Shown here: positions 53,285 to 63,432 of the stretch, in pieces
How positions within the stretch are numbered: position 1 is the first letter of the stretch
How the letters are laid out: every line of letters starts with the position of its first letter
Origin: SG8-30 sp963710135
GTDB taxonomy: Bacteria; Pseudomonadota; Gammaproteobacteria; Steroidobacterales; Steroidobacteraceae
Length of the DNA stretch: 64,000 nucleotides
Assembly (NCBI GenBank): GCA_963710135.1
Contig: CAVPYY010000010.1
Span: 1-64,000 of the forward strand
Direction: 5' to 3'
Made by a program: the position numbers and the translations under genes
Notes under the pieces: model-generated
The model's database searches: none
What the model saw: the letters and a program-made list of their open reading frames with translations, nothing else
What the model was told of the DNA's origin: nothing

Positions 53285-55573
53285 TCAGGAACGACGCCAC
53301 CAGCGGCGGCTGATCGCGCGGTAGGCAGCCACTTCACCGACACCGGTATCCGGCCGCACGCTGACGCTGAGCGCGCCGCTCGCGGCGGTGTCATGGACCT
53401 CTGCGCCGCTCGCCTGCCAGCGCTCGATCACCTCGGCGCGCGGCAGCCCCCAGCGATTGCCGAAGCCCGCGGACACCAGCGCGTGCCGCGCGCCGACCGC
53501 AGCGATGAACGCCTCGCTGGAAGACGAGGCGCTGCCGTGGTGGGCAACCAGCACGATGTCTGCAGCCAGCGTGCGGCGGCTCATGGCGCGCTCGGCACGC
53601 CACTCCGGATCGGCCAGCAGCAGCGCCCGCCCGCCGGGGGCATCGACCCTGAGCGCACAGGAGCTGTCGTTGCGGCTGTAGCCGTCCGGGCGGTCGGGGT
53701 GCACGACCTCGAAGCGCACACCGTCCCACCGCCACGTCTGGCCCGCGAGGCAGGGCATGGCCTCTGCGACCGGCGCGGCGCCCATCACCCGTCGCGGCGA
53801 CAGCTCGCGCGCCACCGCCTCGAAGCCGCCGGCGTGGTCGCTGTCGGCATGACTCACCAGGACCACGTCGGCGTGGTCCAGACCGGCCTGCCGGAACCAC
53901 GGCAACAGCGTCACGCGCGCCGCGGTGGCGCCGCTCTGCCAGCGGGGGCCGGTGTCGAACACCAGCGTATGGCGCGCCGTGCGCACCACCACCGCAAGCC
54001 CCTGGCCGACGTCGAGCACGATGAGGTCGAAGCCGCCGGGCGGTGGTCCGACGGGCTCGCGGGCCAGCAACGCGACCAGCGGAATGACCGCGAGCCCGCG
54101 CAGGGCACGGGCCGGCAGCAGCACCGCGGCGAGCGCCGCCGCCAGCGCGAGCGCCAGCAGCCAGGGCGGCGCGGCAGGTGGCGCCCACATCGCCCAGGGC
54201 GCGTCCGCCGCGGCGCTGAGCCATGGCCAGAGCCGGTCCAGCCCCTCGCCGAGGGCCGCCCAGACCGGTTGCGCCAGCGCCGGCGCCACCGCCGTGAGCG
54301 CCGTGGCGCCCAGCACCGCCGGCAACAGCACGACCGAGAAGAACGGGATCGCGACCGCGTTCACCAGCGGGCCGACCACCGACATCGCGCCAAACGTCCC
54401 GATCAGCACCGGCGCGAGCACCACGGTGACCGCGGACTGGGCCCGGATGAATGATTGGACGGTCGCGCGTATCCCGCGCGGCGCGCGCACCAGCCCCACC
54501 AGCGCCGCAACCGCGACGAATGACAGCCAGAATCCCGCCGACGACACCGCGAGCGGGCCGGCCGCCAGCATGGCGAGCGCCGCCACCGCCAGGATATCCG
54601 CGATCGACGCGGCGCGGCGCGCCGTGCGCAGTGCCAGCGCCAGCGCCACCATGGCCATGGTCCGCACTGTCGGCACGGAGGCGCCGGCCAGCAGGCCGTA
54701 GGCCCCGGCCACCGTGGTCACCAGCAGCGCCTGCGCACCGGGCCAGCGCGCTGCCCAGCCGGGGCCGGCGAACAAGCGGTAGCCGGCGCGCGACAGCGCG
54801 AGCACCGCGACCGCGAAGGCGGTGACGTGCAGGCCGGAGATCGCGATGAGATGTGCCGTGCCGGTGGCCACGAAGGCCTCGTTCAGCTCCTCCGGAATGG
54901 CCGCGCGCAGACCGACGGCGAGGCCCTGCAGGACGCCACTCGAGCGCGTGTGGCCGGCCGCCGCGGCGATCGACTGGCCGAGGGTGTCGCGCAAGGCTTC
55001 GATCGGCGCCTGCCAGGCCGAGCCACCCAGGCGCCGGGGCGCGGTCTTGCCGCTGACGTAGCCGGTTGCGCCGAGGCCCTCGCGCAGCAGGTGCAGTTCG
55101 CGATCGAAGCCGCCGGGGTTGGCCAGCCCGCTGCGGCAGCGCAGCCGCGCCGGAAAGCGCCAGACCTCGCCCGGCCGCGGCCGGGCCTGCGGCTCATACC
55201 ACGACAACCGCACGCGCGACGGCAGGCCGTCCGCGCGGGCGGCGGCATCGGGCGTCACGTCCAGGTCGATGCGCCCGGGCCGCGCGACGGCCGGCGCGCT
55301 GATCCGCGCCGTGAAGGTGACCTGCTCTCGATCGCGCGTGCAGGGCCAGTCCTGCCGCAGCTGCCACTCGCCCGCGAGCACCGTCGCGAGCACGCCCGCG
55401 AGCACCGCCGCGACCGGCAGCAAGCGGCGCCAGGCACACAGCACCAAGGCCGCAGCGGCCAGCCACACCACGCCGCCGTCCGGCAGGCGCTCCAGCGTGT
55501 ACGGCCACAGGCTGGCGGACACGGCCAGCAGGGCCAGCACGGCAAGCGGGGGTGGGCGGCGCGACACCGCCAC
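53285..55573 (-). CDS. comEC: DNA internalisation-related competence protein ComEC/Rec2
   Basis: 762 residues. The N-terminal OB-like part ('VTFTARISAPAVARPGRIDL', CRSGLANPGGFDRELHLLRE) is followed by the Competence membrane domain with 'GTAHLIAISGLHVTAFAVAV' and 'LLAGASVPTVRTMAMVALAL'. The C-terminal metallo-beta-lactamase domain has 'FDLIVLDVGQGLAVVVRTAR', the metal motif 'VVLVSHADSDHAGGFEAVAR', and 'ADIVLVAHHGSASSSSEAF'. It is thought to carry one DNA strand across the inner membrane during transformation while degrading the other. Full length and intact, so natural competence is plausible, though no other com or pil genes are here. Confidence 0.93.
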   Translation of the reverse strand: MAVSRRPPPLAVLALLAVSASLWPYTLERLPDGGVVWLAAAALVLCAWRRLLPVAAVLAGVLATVLAGEWQLRQDWPCTRDREQVTFTARISAPAVARPGRIDLDVTPDAAARADGLPSRVRLSWYEPQARPRPGEVWRFPARLRCRSGLANPGGFDRELHLLREGLGATGYVSGKTAPRRLGGSAWQAPIEALRDTLGQSIAAAAGHTRSSGVLQGLAVGLRAAIPEELNEAFVATGTAHLIAISGLHVTAFAVAVLALSRAGYRLFAGPGWAARWPGAQALLVTTVAGAYGLLAGASVPTVRTMAMVALALALRTARRAASIADILAVAALAMLAAGPLAVSSAGFWLSFVAVAALVGLVRAPRGIRATVQSFIRAQSAVTVVLAPVLIGTFGAMSVVGPLVNAVAIPFFSVVLLPAVLGATALTAVAPALAQPVWAALGEGLDRLWPWLSAAADAPWAMWAPPAAPPWLLALALAAALAAVLLPARALRGLAVIPLVALLAREPVGPPPGGFDLIVLDVGQGLAVVVRTARHTLVFDTGPRWQSGATAARVTLLPWFRQAGLDHADVVLVSHADSDHAGGFEAVARELSPRRVMGAAPVAEAMPCLAGQTWRWDGVRFEVVHPDRPDGYSRNDSSCALRVDAPGGRALLLADPEWRAERAMSRRTLAADIVLVAHHGSASSSSEAFIAAVGARHALVSAGFGNRWGLPRAEVIERWQASGAEVHDTAASGALSVSVRPDTGVGEVAAYRAISRRWWRRS

Positions 55574-55606
55574 ACCTTAGGCGGTCCGCGTCCGCCGGCG
55601 GCGGCG

Positions 55607-56299
55607 TCAGCCGCTGCGTTCGAGCAGTTTTCCGTCGCTCAGCGTGACGATCCGCTCCATGCGCGCCGCCAGGCGCTCGTCGTGGGTAACGATGATCAGC
55701 GCGGTGCCGAACTCGCGATTGAGTTCCAGCATCAGCTCGAACACCTGGGCGGCATTGGCGCCGTCGAGATTTCCGGTCGGCTCGTCGGCCAGCACGATCT
55801 GTGGCGCGCCGACCAGCGCCCGCGCCACCGCCGCCCGCTGCCGCTCGCCGCCGGACAGCTCCGCCGGGCGGTGATCCAGTCTGGCGCCCAGCCCCACCCG
55901 CTCGAGCAGGGCGCGGGCGCGCTCGTAGGCCTCGTTCTTCTCGCCGCGCACCAACAGCGGCATCGCCACGTTCTCGAGGGCCGAGAACTCGGGCAGGAGA
56001 TGATGGAACTGATAGACGAAGCCGAGCGTTCGATTGCGCAGCCGGCCGCGCTCGAGCTCATCCAGCCCGGTCAGGTCCTTGCCGGCAATGGACACCCGTC
56101 CGGCGGTCGGGTCGTCCAGGCCACCGAGCAACTGCAGCAGCGTCGTCTTGCCGGAGCCGGAAGCGCCGACCACCGCCACGCGCTCGCCGCGACGCACCGC
56201 GAAGTCGAGCCCGCTCAGCACCTTGACCGTCGCCGGTCCCTGCCTGAAGTGCTTGCTGAGTCCCTCGCAGGACAGGACCAGGGGTTGCGAATCAGTCAT
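55607..56299 (-). CDS. lolD: Lipoprotein-releasing ABC transporter ATPase LolD
   Basis: 230 residues. Walker A 'VAVVGASGSGKTTLLQLLGG', the Lol-type motif 'NRTLGFVYQFHHLLPEFSAL' then ENVAMPLLVR, signature 'AELSGGERQRAAVARALVGA', and Walker B 'PQIVLADEPTGNLDGANAAQ'. The 'QFHHLLPEF' loop is diagnostic for LolD. It powers release of lipoproteins from the inner membrane to LolA (13.4-14.0 kb). Starts 1 bp after lolE ends. Confidence 0.95.
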   Translation of the reverse strand: MTDSQPLVLSCEGLSKHFRQGPATVKVLSGLDFAVRRGERVAVVGASGSGKTTLLQLLGGLDDPTAGRVSIAGKDLTGLDELERGRLRNRTLGFVYQFHHLLPEFSALENVAMPLLVRGEKNEAYERARALLERVGLGARLDHRPAELSGGERQRAAVARALVGAPQIVLADEPTGNLDGANAAQVFELMLELNREFGTALIIVTHDERLAARMERIVTLSDGKLLERSG

Positions 56300-56300
56300 G

Positions 56301-57563
56301 TCAGACCTCGTGTCGAAGCGCGTCGGCCGGCGCGGAACGGGCCGCGCGCCAGGCCGGGTACAGGGTCGAAAGCACGCCGAGCGCCAGCGCGGTCACGGCG
56401 ATGCGCAGCACGTCCGCGGGACGCACGTCCGCCGGCAGGTCGCCGATGTAGTACACCCGGGCATCGACCAGGGTGATGTCCAGCAACCGCTCCAGGCCGT
56501 GGACGATCGCCGTGAGGTTCTCCGCCAGCAGTATGCCGAGCACCAGCCCGCAGACGGTCCCGATGACGCCGATCACCGTCCCCTGCACGACGAACACGGC
56601 GAGGATCTCGCGCGGACTGGATCCGAGGGTGCGCAGGATGGCGATGTCGCCCTGCTTTTCCTTCACCACCATCACCAGGGTCGAGACGATGTTGAAGGCC
56701 GCCACCCCGACCACCAGCAGCAGCACGACGAACATGATCGAGCGGGTGAGCTGGATGGAGCGGAAGAAGTTGGCGTGCCGCCGGGTCCAGTCGCTGATGT
56801 AGAAACCGCCGCCCAGCGACACCGCGATGTCGCGGATGATCCGTGGCGCGGCGTAAGGCTCCTCCAGCGCGTAGCGCAGGCCGGTCACGTCGTCGCCGAG
56901 TCGCAGCAGCTTCTGCGCGTCGACCAGGTTGATGAGCGCGAGCCCGCGATCGAACTCGTACATGCCGGCGTCGAAGACGCCGACGACCGTGAAGCGACGC
57001 AGCCGCGGCAGGACGCCGGCCGGGGTCACGCTGCCCTCGGCCACCACCACCAGCAACCGGTCACCGGTGGTCACGTCGAGCTCCTCCGCCAGCGCGCGGC
57101 CCAGCACGACGCCGAACTTGCCGGGGACCAGCTCATCGAGGCTGCCCGTGCGCACCAGGCGCCCGAGCGCCGACACCTCGCGTTCCGCCGCCGGCTCGAC
57201 CCCGCGCAGCTCGACGCCGGCGGATCGCTCGCCGGCCACCAGCATGGCGCGGCCCTCGACGAACGGCGCGATGGCGCTGACCCCGGGATGGCTCAGCGTG
57301 CGCGCGGCGACCTCCGGCCAGTCCTGCAGCGGCCCCTCCAGCCCCTCGAGCGTGGCGTGCGAGGTGACATCCAGGATGCGGTCCTTCAGCTCACGCTCGA
57401 AGCCGTTCATGACCGACAACACCACGATCAGCACCGCGACCCCGACGGCGATCCCCGCCATCGAGATCGCCGAAATGAAGCCGATGAACTTGTCGTCCCG
57501 GCGCAGCCGCAGGTAGCGCGCGCCGATCCACCAGGTCCAGGGCAGCCAACCGCGCCTACTCAT
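56301..57563 (-). CDS. lolE: Lipoprotein-releasing system membrane protein, LolE-like
   Basis: 420 residues with an N-terminal helix ('GIAVGVAVLIVVLSVMNGFE'), a large periplasmic domain and three C-terminal helices. 'RYLRLRRDDKFIGFISAISM', 'MFVVLLLVVGVAAFNIVSTL' and 'VMVVKEKQGDIAILRTLGSS' are family blocks. Its ATG overlaps the stop of the paralogue upstream by 8 bp. Two distinct permeases with LolD give a heteromeric LolCDE. Which of the two is LolC or LolE by function is not certain from sequence alone. Confidence 0.88.
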   Translation of the reverse strand: MSRRGWLPWTWWIGARYLRLRRDDKFIGFISAISMAGIAVGVAVLIVVLSVMNGFERELKDRILDVTSHATLEGLEGPLQDWPEVAARTLSHPGVSAIAPFVEGRAMLVAGERSAGVELRGVEPAAEREVSALGRLVRTGSLDELVPGKFGVVLGRALAEELDVTTGDRLLVVVAEGSVTPAGVLPRLRRFTVVGVFDAGMYEFDRGLALINLVDAQKLLRLGDDVTGLRYALEEPYAAPRIIRDIAVSLGGGFYISDWTRRHANFFRSIQLTRSIMFVVLLLVVGVAAFNIVSTLVMVVKEKQGDIAILRTLGSSPREILAVFVVQGTVIGVIGTVCGLVLGILLAENLTAIVHGLERLLDITLVDARVYYIGDLPADVRPADVLRIAVTALALGVLSTLYPAWRAARSAPADALRHEV

Positions 57564-58797
57564 AGCGCAGCGCCTCGGCCGGCTGCGTCGCGGCAGCGCG
57601 CAGTGCCGGGTACAGGGTGGCCAGCATGGTCAGCGCCAGCGCAGCGCCCGCCACCAGCATGACGTCGGCCGTCTCGATTTCCGACGGGATGCGCGTGACG
57701 TAGTAGACGTCGGCCGCAAAGAGCTGGAAGCCGAACAGGCCCTCCAGGAACTCGACGATGGCGCCGGCGTTGGCGGCGAGCAGCAGGCCGAGCAACACGC
57801 CGACGGCGGTTCCCACCCAGCCGATCACCGTGCCCTGGGTGACGAAGATGCCGACCACCGACCCCTTGCCGAGCCCGAGCGTCCGCAGGATCGCGATGTC
57901 GGTGCGCTTGTCGCTGACCACCATCACCAGGCTCGCCACGATATTGAAGGCGGCGACCGCCACGATCAGCAGCAGGATGACGGTCATCATCGTCTTCTCG
58001 AGACGAATCGCGTGAAAGTAGGCGGCGTGGTCCTCGGTCCAGTCGCGGGCGGTCACGCCCGGCCCGAGCGCCGCGGCGGTGGCGCGCGCCTGCGCGGGCG
58101 CCGTCATGGGATCCGCGAACTTCAGGCGCACCCCGGCGGGCGCGGCGGCGCCGGCCAGGGCGGCCAGATCGGCGAAGGGCACCAGCGCCAGCGTCGCGTC
58201 GTGGTCGGCGAGGCCAACCTCGAAGATGCCGGTGACGGTGAAGGACCCGATCTGCGGCACCAGGCCGCCGGTCGCGTCGGTACGCGGCAGCAACACCGTT
58301 ACCGTGTCGCCGAGCCGCGCGCCGATCTGGCCCGCCAGCAGGCGGCCCAGCACCGCGTTGGCCGAGCCCGGCTCGAGGCTCGCCAGCGAGCCGGCCAGCA
58401 TCGCCGAACCCAGCTCGCCGACCGTGCTCTCGGCGGTCGCCTCGATGCCGCGGATGCGCGCCGCCGACAGCTGCCGTCCGGCGGACAGCAGGGCCTCGAC
58501 CTCGACGTAGGGTGCCGCACCGACCACCCCGGGCTGGGCGCGGGCCTCGGCCGCCAGGCGGTCCAGCGCGGCCTCATCCGCCTGCGGCAGGCCGAGCGTC
58601 GCATGGGCCGACAGGGCGAGCAGCCGCGAGCGCAGCTCGCCCTCGAAGCCGTTCATCACCGACAGCACGGTGATCAACGCGGCCACGCCGAGACACACCC
58701 CGGCAAGCGACACCCAGGTGATGAAAGACACGAAGAAGGACCGGCGGCGCGAGCGGACGTAGCGCAGCCCGATGCCCAGCGGGAGCGGGTTCAGCAT
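57556..58797 (-). CDS. lolC: Lipoprotein-releasing system membrane protein, LolC-like
   Basis: 413 residues, same architecture as its neighbour: 'IGLRYVRSRRRSFFVSFITW', 'VAALITVLSVMNGFEGELRS', 'MTVILLLIVAVAAFNIVASL', 'VMVVSDKRTDIAILRTLGLG'. First gene of lolC-lolE-lolD. In E. coli the order is lolC-lolD-lolE. The run continues to comEC with short gaps (33 bp), so envelope and competence genes may share transcripts. Confidence 0.88.
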   Translation of the reverse strand: MLNPLPLGIGLRYVRSRRRSFFVSFITWVSLAGVCLGVAALITVLSVMNGFEGELRSRLLALSAHATLGLPQADEAALDRLAAEARAQPGVVGAAPYVEVEALLSAGRQLSAARIRGIEATAESTVGELGSAMLAGSLASLEPGSANAVLGRLLAGQIGARLGDTVTVLLPRTDATGGLVPQIGSFTVTGIFEVGLADHDATLALVPFADLAALAGAAAPAGVRLKFADPMTAPAQARATAAALGPGVTARDWTEDHAAYFHAIRLEKTMMTVILLLIVAVAAFNIVASLVMVVSDKRTDIAILRTLGLGKGSVVGIFVTQGTVIGWVGTAVGVLLGLLLAANAGAIVEFLEGLFGFQLFAADVYYVTRIPSEIETADVMLVAGAALALTMLATLYPALRAAATQPAEALRYE

Positions 58798-58921
58798 GGG
58801 CGCCTATTGAACCACACCGGCCGGGCGCCAAGTGCTGAAATCGGGAAGTTCATCAAGGATTTATGGTGCGATTCTCGACACGTTCGGGACCGGTGCTACA
58901 CTTCGTCGCGGAGGACCCGAC

Positions 58922-59188
58922 ATGAAACTGGCTCGCCTGATGATTCCCGTGCTGGCGCTGGCCGCCACGCTGGCTCACGCGCAGAACCTGGACGTGCCCG
59001 CCGGCTCGTCCGCCGCGATGAACACCCCGGCGCGCGGTTCCACCATGTCGTCGGTCGAATCGCGCTTCGGCGCGCCGACGACCAAGCGCGGTGCGGTCGG
59101 CGACCCGCCGATCACGCGCTGGGATTACCCGCAGTTTTCGGTGTTTTTCGAGCACGACCGGGTCATCCACGCCGTCATCGTTCGCTGA
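58922..59188 (+). CDS. Small periplasmic protein of unknown function
   Basis: 88 residues from ATG 58922 with GGAGG upstream. The signal peptide 'MKLARLMIPVLALAATLAHA' ends before QNLDVP. The mature part, 'GSTMSSVESRFGAPTTKRGA' then 'VGDPPITRWDYPQFSVFFEH' and DRVIHAVI, has the 'M..V...fG.P......G.PPI..W.Y..f.VyFe...V...vv' pattern, reminiscent of the SmpA/BamE fold without a lipobox. I do not know a function. Alone between lolC and mfd. Confidence 0.75.
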   Translation: MKLARLMIPVLALAATLAHAQNLDVPAGSSAAMNTPARGSTMSSVESRFGAPTTKRGAVGDPPITRWDYPQFSVFFEHDRVIHAVIVR

Positions 59189-59282
59189 CGGTTGCCATCC
59201 GCCGCACGGCGGGTATCCTGCGCCCACCTTGACCCGGGCCGGCAGCGGCCGCCCCGGGCCGTCTTGCCTGTAGCGTCCCGAC

Positions 59283-62200
59283 ATGAGCACACGTCGCCTG
59301 TTCACGGCGTCCCTACCCGTTCCCGGCGCACCCGTTCGCTGGGGCGAGCTGTATGGCTCTGCCCTGTCGCTGGCGACCGCCGAGCTGGCGGCCGCGGCCC
59401 CCGGACCGGTCGTCGTCATCGCACCGGACAGCCGCGAGGCTTCGCGGCTTTCGACCGAAATCGCCTTCTTTGCCGACCGCAAGGTGCCGGTGCGGTCCCT
59501 GCCCGGCCAGGAGACGCTGCCCTACGACCCATTTTCCCCGCACCCGGACATCGTTTCGGAAAGGCTGGAAACGTTGGCGGCGCTGCCCGGCCTGCGCCGC
59601 GGCGTCATCGTGGTGGCGCTGGAAACGGCCATGCAGCGCCTCGCGCCGCGTCATTACGTCGATGCCCACAGTTTCTCGCTGGCGCGCGGCCAGCGGATCG
59701 ACCTCGACGCCTTCCGCAAGCGCCTCGCCGAGGCCGGCTACGCCCATGTCGGGCAGGTGATGGCACACGGCGAGTTCGCCATCCGCGGCTCGATCATCGA
59801 CCTGTTCCCGATGGGCTCGAGCGCGCCCCTGCGGCTCGACCTGTTCGACGACGAGATCGAGAGCATCCGTCATTTCGACCCGGAGACGCAGCGTTCCGGC
59901 GAGCCGCTCGAGCAGCTGCGGCTGCTGCCGGCACGCGAGTTCCCGACCACGCCCGAGGCCGTCAAGGGCTTCCGGCAGCGCTGGCGGACGCGTTTCGAGG
60001 GCGATCCGATGCGCTCGTCCGTCTATCGATTCGTCAGCGAGGGCGTGGCCCCGGCCGGCATCGAGTACTGGCTGCCGCTGTTCTTCGACGAGCTCGCGAC
60101 GCTGTTCGATTACCTGCCGGCCACGACGGTCATCGTCGACCTGGCGACCACCGCCGAAGCGGCCGCGCGCGTGTGGGAAGCCATCGAGGAGCGCTACGAG
60201 CAGCGCCGGCACGACCTCGAGCGGCCGCTGTTGCCGCCGGCCGACCTGTACCTGGACCCGGCCGCCCTGCACGCGCTCGCCGGACGGCACGCCCACGTTG
60301 TAGCGACGCGGGTGAAGGTGGAGCCCATCGCGACGGAAGGCCCGCTGGCCAACTTCGGCACCGAGCCCCCGCCGCCCCTGCGCCTCGACCCGCGCGCGGA
60401 CGACCCGACCGGCCCGCTCAAGCAGTTCCTCGCGACCCGTGGCGGGCGCACCCTGCTGATCGCGGACTCCGCCGGCCGTCGCGAGGTGCTGCTGGAAATG
60501 CTGCACGAGCGCGCGTTGCACCCCACGACGATCTCCGGCTGGAGCGAGTTCGTCTCCGGCGAGGCGCCCCTGGCCATCACGGTGGCCAGCGACGTCAGCG
60601 GCCTGCGCCTGCCGGCCGCCGGCATCAGCGTCGTCGCCGAGGACCAGCTGTTCGGCGAGCGGGCGCGCCAGGAACGGCGGCGGCGCCGCGCGGATCGCGA
60701 TCCGGCGGCCATCCTCCAGGAACTCACCGACCTGGCGCCCGGTGCGCCGGTGGTGCACGAGGAATACGGCGTCGGCCGCTACCGCGGCCTGCACGTGATG
60801 GACGTCGACGGCCAGCCGGGCGAGTTCCTGGTGCTCGAATACGCCGGGCGGCGACAAGCTGTACGTGCCGGTGCACGCGCTCGAGCGCGTCAGCCGCTAC
60901 ACCGGCGCCGCCCCGGAATCCGCGCCGCTGCACAAGCTCGGCGGCGACCAGTGGGCGCGCGCGCGCCGCAAGGCCGCCGCGAAGATCCGCGACGTCGCGG
61001 CGGAGCTGCTGGACCTCTATTCGCGCCGCGCCGCGCGCCCGGGACTGGCCACGGACATCAAGGAGGCGGAGTACCGCGCCTTCGCGGCCGCCTTCCCGTT
61101 CGAGGAGACCGTCGATCAGGCCGAGACCATCCGTCAGGTGCTCGACGACATCCGCGCGCGGCCGGCCGATGGACCGCGTGGTCTGCGGCGACGTCGGCTT
61201 CGGCAAGACCGAGGTCGCGCTGCGCGCCGCCTTCGTGGCCGTGCAGGCGGGACGGCAGGTCGCCGTGCTGGTGCCCACCACGCTGCTCGCCCAGCAGCAC
61301 GCGCAGAACTTCGCCGACCGCTTCGCCGACTGGCCCGTTCGCGTCGAGAGCCTGTCGCGCTTTCGCACCGCGGCGGAACAGAAGCAGGTCGTCGACGGGC
61401 TGGCGAGCGGACGCGTCGACATCGTCATCGGCACGCAGCGGCTGCTGCAGCGGGACGTGTCGTTCAAGGACCTCGGCCTGGTCATCATCGACGAGGAGCA
61501 CCGCTTCGGCGTGCGCGACAAGGAACGGCTGAAGCAGCTGCGCGCCGAAGTCGACGTGCTGACGCTGACCGCGACGCCGATCCCGCGCACGCTCAACATG
61601 GCGCTCGGCGGCCTGCGCGACCTGTCGCTGATCACCACGCCGCCGGCCGAGCGGGTGGCGATCAAGACCTTCGTGACGGAGTGGAGCGACGCGCTGGTGC
61701 GCGAGGCGCTGCTGCGCGAGATCCGCCGCGGCGGACAGGTCTACTTCGTGCACAACGACATCCAGACCATCGACGAGACCGCCGCGCGGGTCGCGCGGCT
61801 CGTGCCCGAGGCCGTGGTGCGGGTCGGTCACGGCCAGATGCGCGAGCGGGATCTCGAGCAGCTGATGCTCGATTTCTATCATCGGCGCTTCAACGTGCTG
61901 GTGTGCACCACGATCATCGAGACCGGCATCGACGTGCCGACCGCGAACACGATCCTGATCGACCGCGCCGACCGCTTCGGCCTGGCGCAGCTGCACCAGC
62001 TGCGCGGCCGCGTCGGGCGCTCGCATCATCGGGCGTTTGCCTACCTGATGGCGCCACCCAAGGCGGCCCTGACGCCCGATGCGGTCAAGCGGCTGGAGGC
62101 GATCGAGTCGCTCGAGGACCTCGGCGCCGGCTTCACGCTGGCGACCCACGACCTCGAGATCCGCGGCGCCGGCGAACTGCTCGGCGAGGGCCAGAGCGGC

Positions 62201-62746
62201 CAGATCCAGGAGATCGGCTTCAGCCTGTACATGGAACTGCTCGAGCGTGCCGTGAAGTCGCTGCAGTCCGGCCGCGAGCCCGACCTCGAGCGGCCGATGC
62301 ACGCCGGGCCCGAGATCGACCTGCACCTGCCGGCGCTGCTGCCCGACGACTACGTCGCCGACGTGCACCTGCGGCTCGTGCTCTACAAGCGCATCGCCGG
62401 GGTCGCCGACAGCGCCGCGCTCGCCGACCTGCAGGCCGAGATGATCGATCGCTTCGGCCCGCTGCCGCCGGCGGCGCAGACGCTGTTTCGGGTCGCGGGC
62501 CTGAAGCTGCGCGCGGCGCCACTCGGCATCCGCCGTCTCGAGATCGGCGCGAGCGGCGGGCTGGTGCAGTTCGGCGACGACCACAAGGTCGACCCGGCAC
62601 GCGTCATCAAGCTGGTACAACGTGATCCCGCACGCTACCGGCTGGACGGCTCGCACCGCGTGCGCATGAGTGTCGCGACCGACGGCGAGAGCGAGCGGTT
62701 GAAGACGGCGCAGACGCTGCTCGACGAGCTCGGCGCGGCCGCCTGA
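59283..62746 (+). CDS. mfd: Transcription-repair coupling factor Mfd (two frame breaks)
   Basis: About 1154 residues when joined, normal for Mfd. The UvrB-like module starts 'RSLPGQETLPYDPFSPHPDI'. The first extra base is at about 60848 (within LEYAGGDKLYVPVHALERVS). The RNA-polymerase-interacting region follows ('PGAPVVHEEYGVGRYRGLHV'). The second extra base is at about 61170, before 'MDRVVCGDVGFGKTEVALRA' (Walker A). Then 'VIGTQRLLQRDVSFKDLGLV', DEEH box 'IIDEEHRFG', 'TATPIPRTLNMALGGLRDLS', and 'LHQLRGRVGRSHHRAFAYLM'. It removes stalled RNA polymerase and recruits UvrA. Confidence 0.95.
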
Positions 62747-63373
62747 TCAGTCTGGCGCGGACCGGCCGCGGGGCCGCCCGGCCAGGTACTCCTGCCACAG
62801 CATGCGCGCCGCCACGGAGCGATACGGCGCCCAGCGGGCGCTGAGCCGCTGCTCGGCCGCAGTATCGGGCAGGCGACGCAGCCGCTTCACGCCCCGCAGG
62901 GCCACCCGCAGCGCCAGATCCCCGGGCGGCCAGACGTCCGGGCGCCTGAGCGCCATCAGGTAGTAGACGCCGACGCTCCACGGCCCGAGGCCCGGCAGCT
63001 CGAGCAGCAGCCGCTGCCCCACCGCGTCGGGCGAACGGGCCACCTGCGACAGGTCCAGGCGTCCGTCACGCAGCGCTGCCGCCAGGGCGTGGCAGTACCG
63101 CGCCTTCTGGCGCGTCAGCCCGAGGCGCTGCAGGCCCTCGATACCGGATGCGCCGACGAGCTCGGGCGTCATGCCACCGAGCTCGCTCTGCACACGCAGG
63201 TACAGGGTCCTGGCGGCGGCCAGCGAGACCTGCTGCTCGAGGATGATGCGCACGAGGGTGGCATAGCCGGGCCGCCGGCCCCACATCGGCGGCGGACCGT
63301 GGCGCGCCAGCAGGCGGGCCAGGTCCGGGTCGCGGGCCGCCAGCCGCCGCGCCGCGGCAGCGAGGCTCGCCAC
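62747..63373 (-). CDS. HhH-GPD DNA glycosylase, AlkA/3-methyladenine type
   Basis: 208 residues. 'YATLVRIILEQQVSLAAART' is the AlkA-like core helix. The helix-hairpin-helix is 'LLLELPGLGPWSVGVYYLMA', with catalytic Asp152 in 'DVWPPGDLALRVAL'. There are no cysteines for a 4Fe-4S cluster, fitting AlkA rather than Nth/MutY. It would excise alkylated bases. The N-terminal TBP-like domain of full AlkA is absent, so this is the short form. It ends back-to-back with mfd. Confidence 0.88.
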   Translation of the reverse strand: MASLAAAARRLAARDPDLARLLARHGPPPMWGRRPGYATLVRIILEQQVSLAAARTLYLRVQSELGGMTPELVGASGIEGLQRLGLTRQKARYCHALAAALRDGRLDLSQVARSPDAVGQRLLLELPGLGPWSVGVYYLMALRRPDVWPPGDLALRVALRGVKRLRRLPDTAAEQRLSARWAPYRSVAARMLWQEYLAGRPRGRSAPD

Positions 63374-63432
63374 GGTCAGCGCCCGGGCGGGCGTCGGCCT
63401 CAGTCATCGGCCGTGCGGCAGCGCGCCGCGCG

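Noticed and set aside
53285..58797. A defence or secretion island around comEC
   Set aside because: All genes are standard envelope or competence genes in conserved order, with no mobile-element marks.
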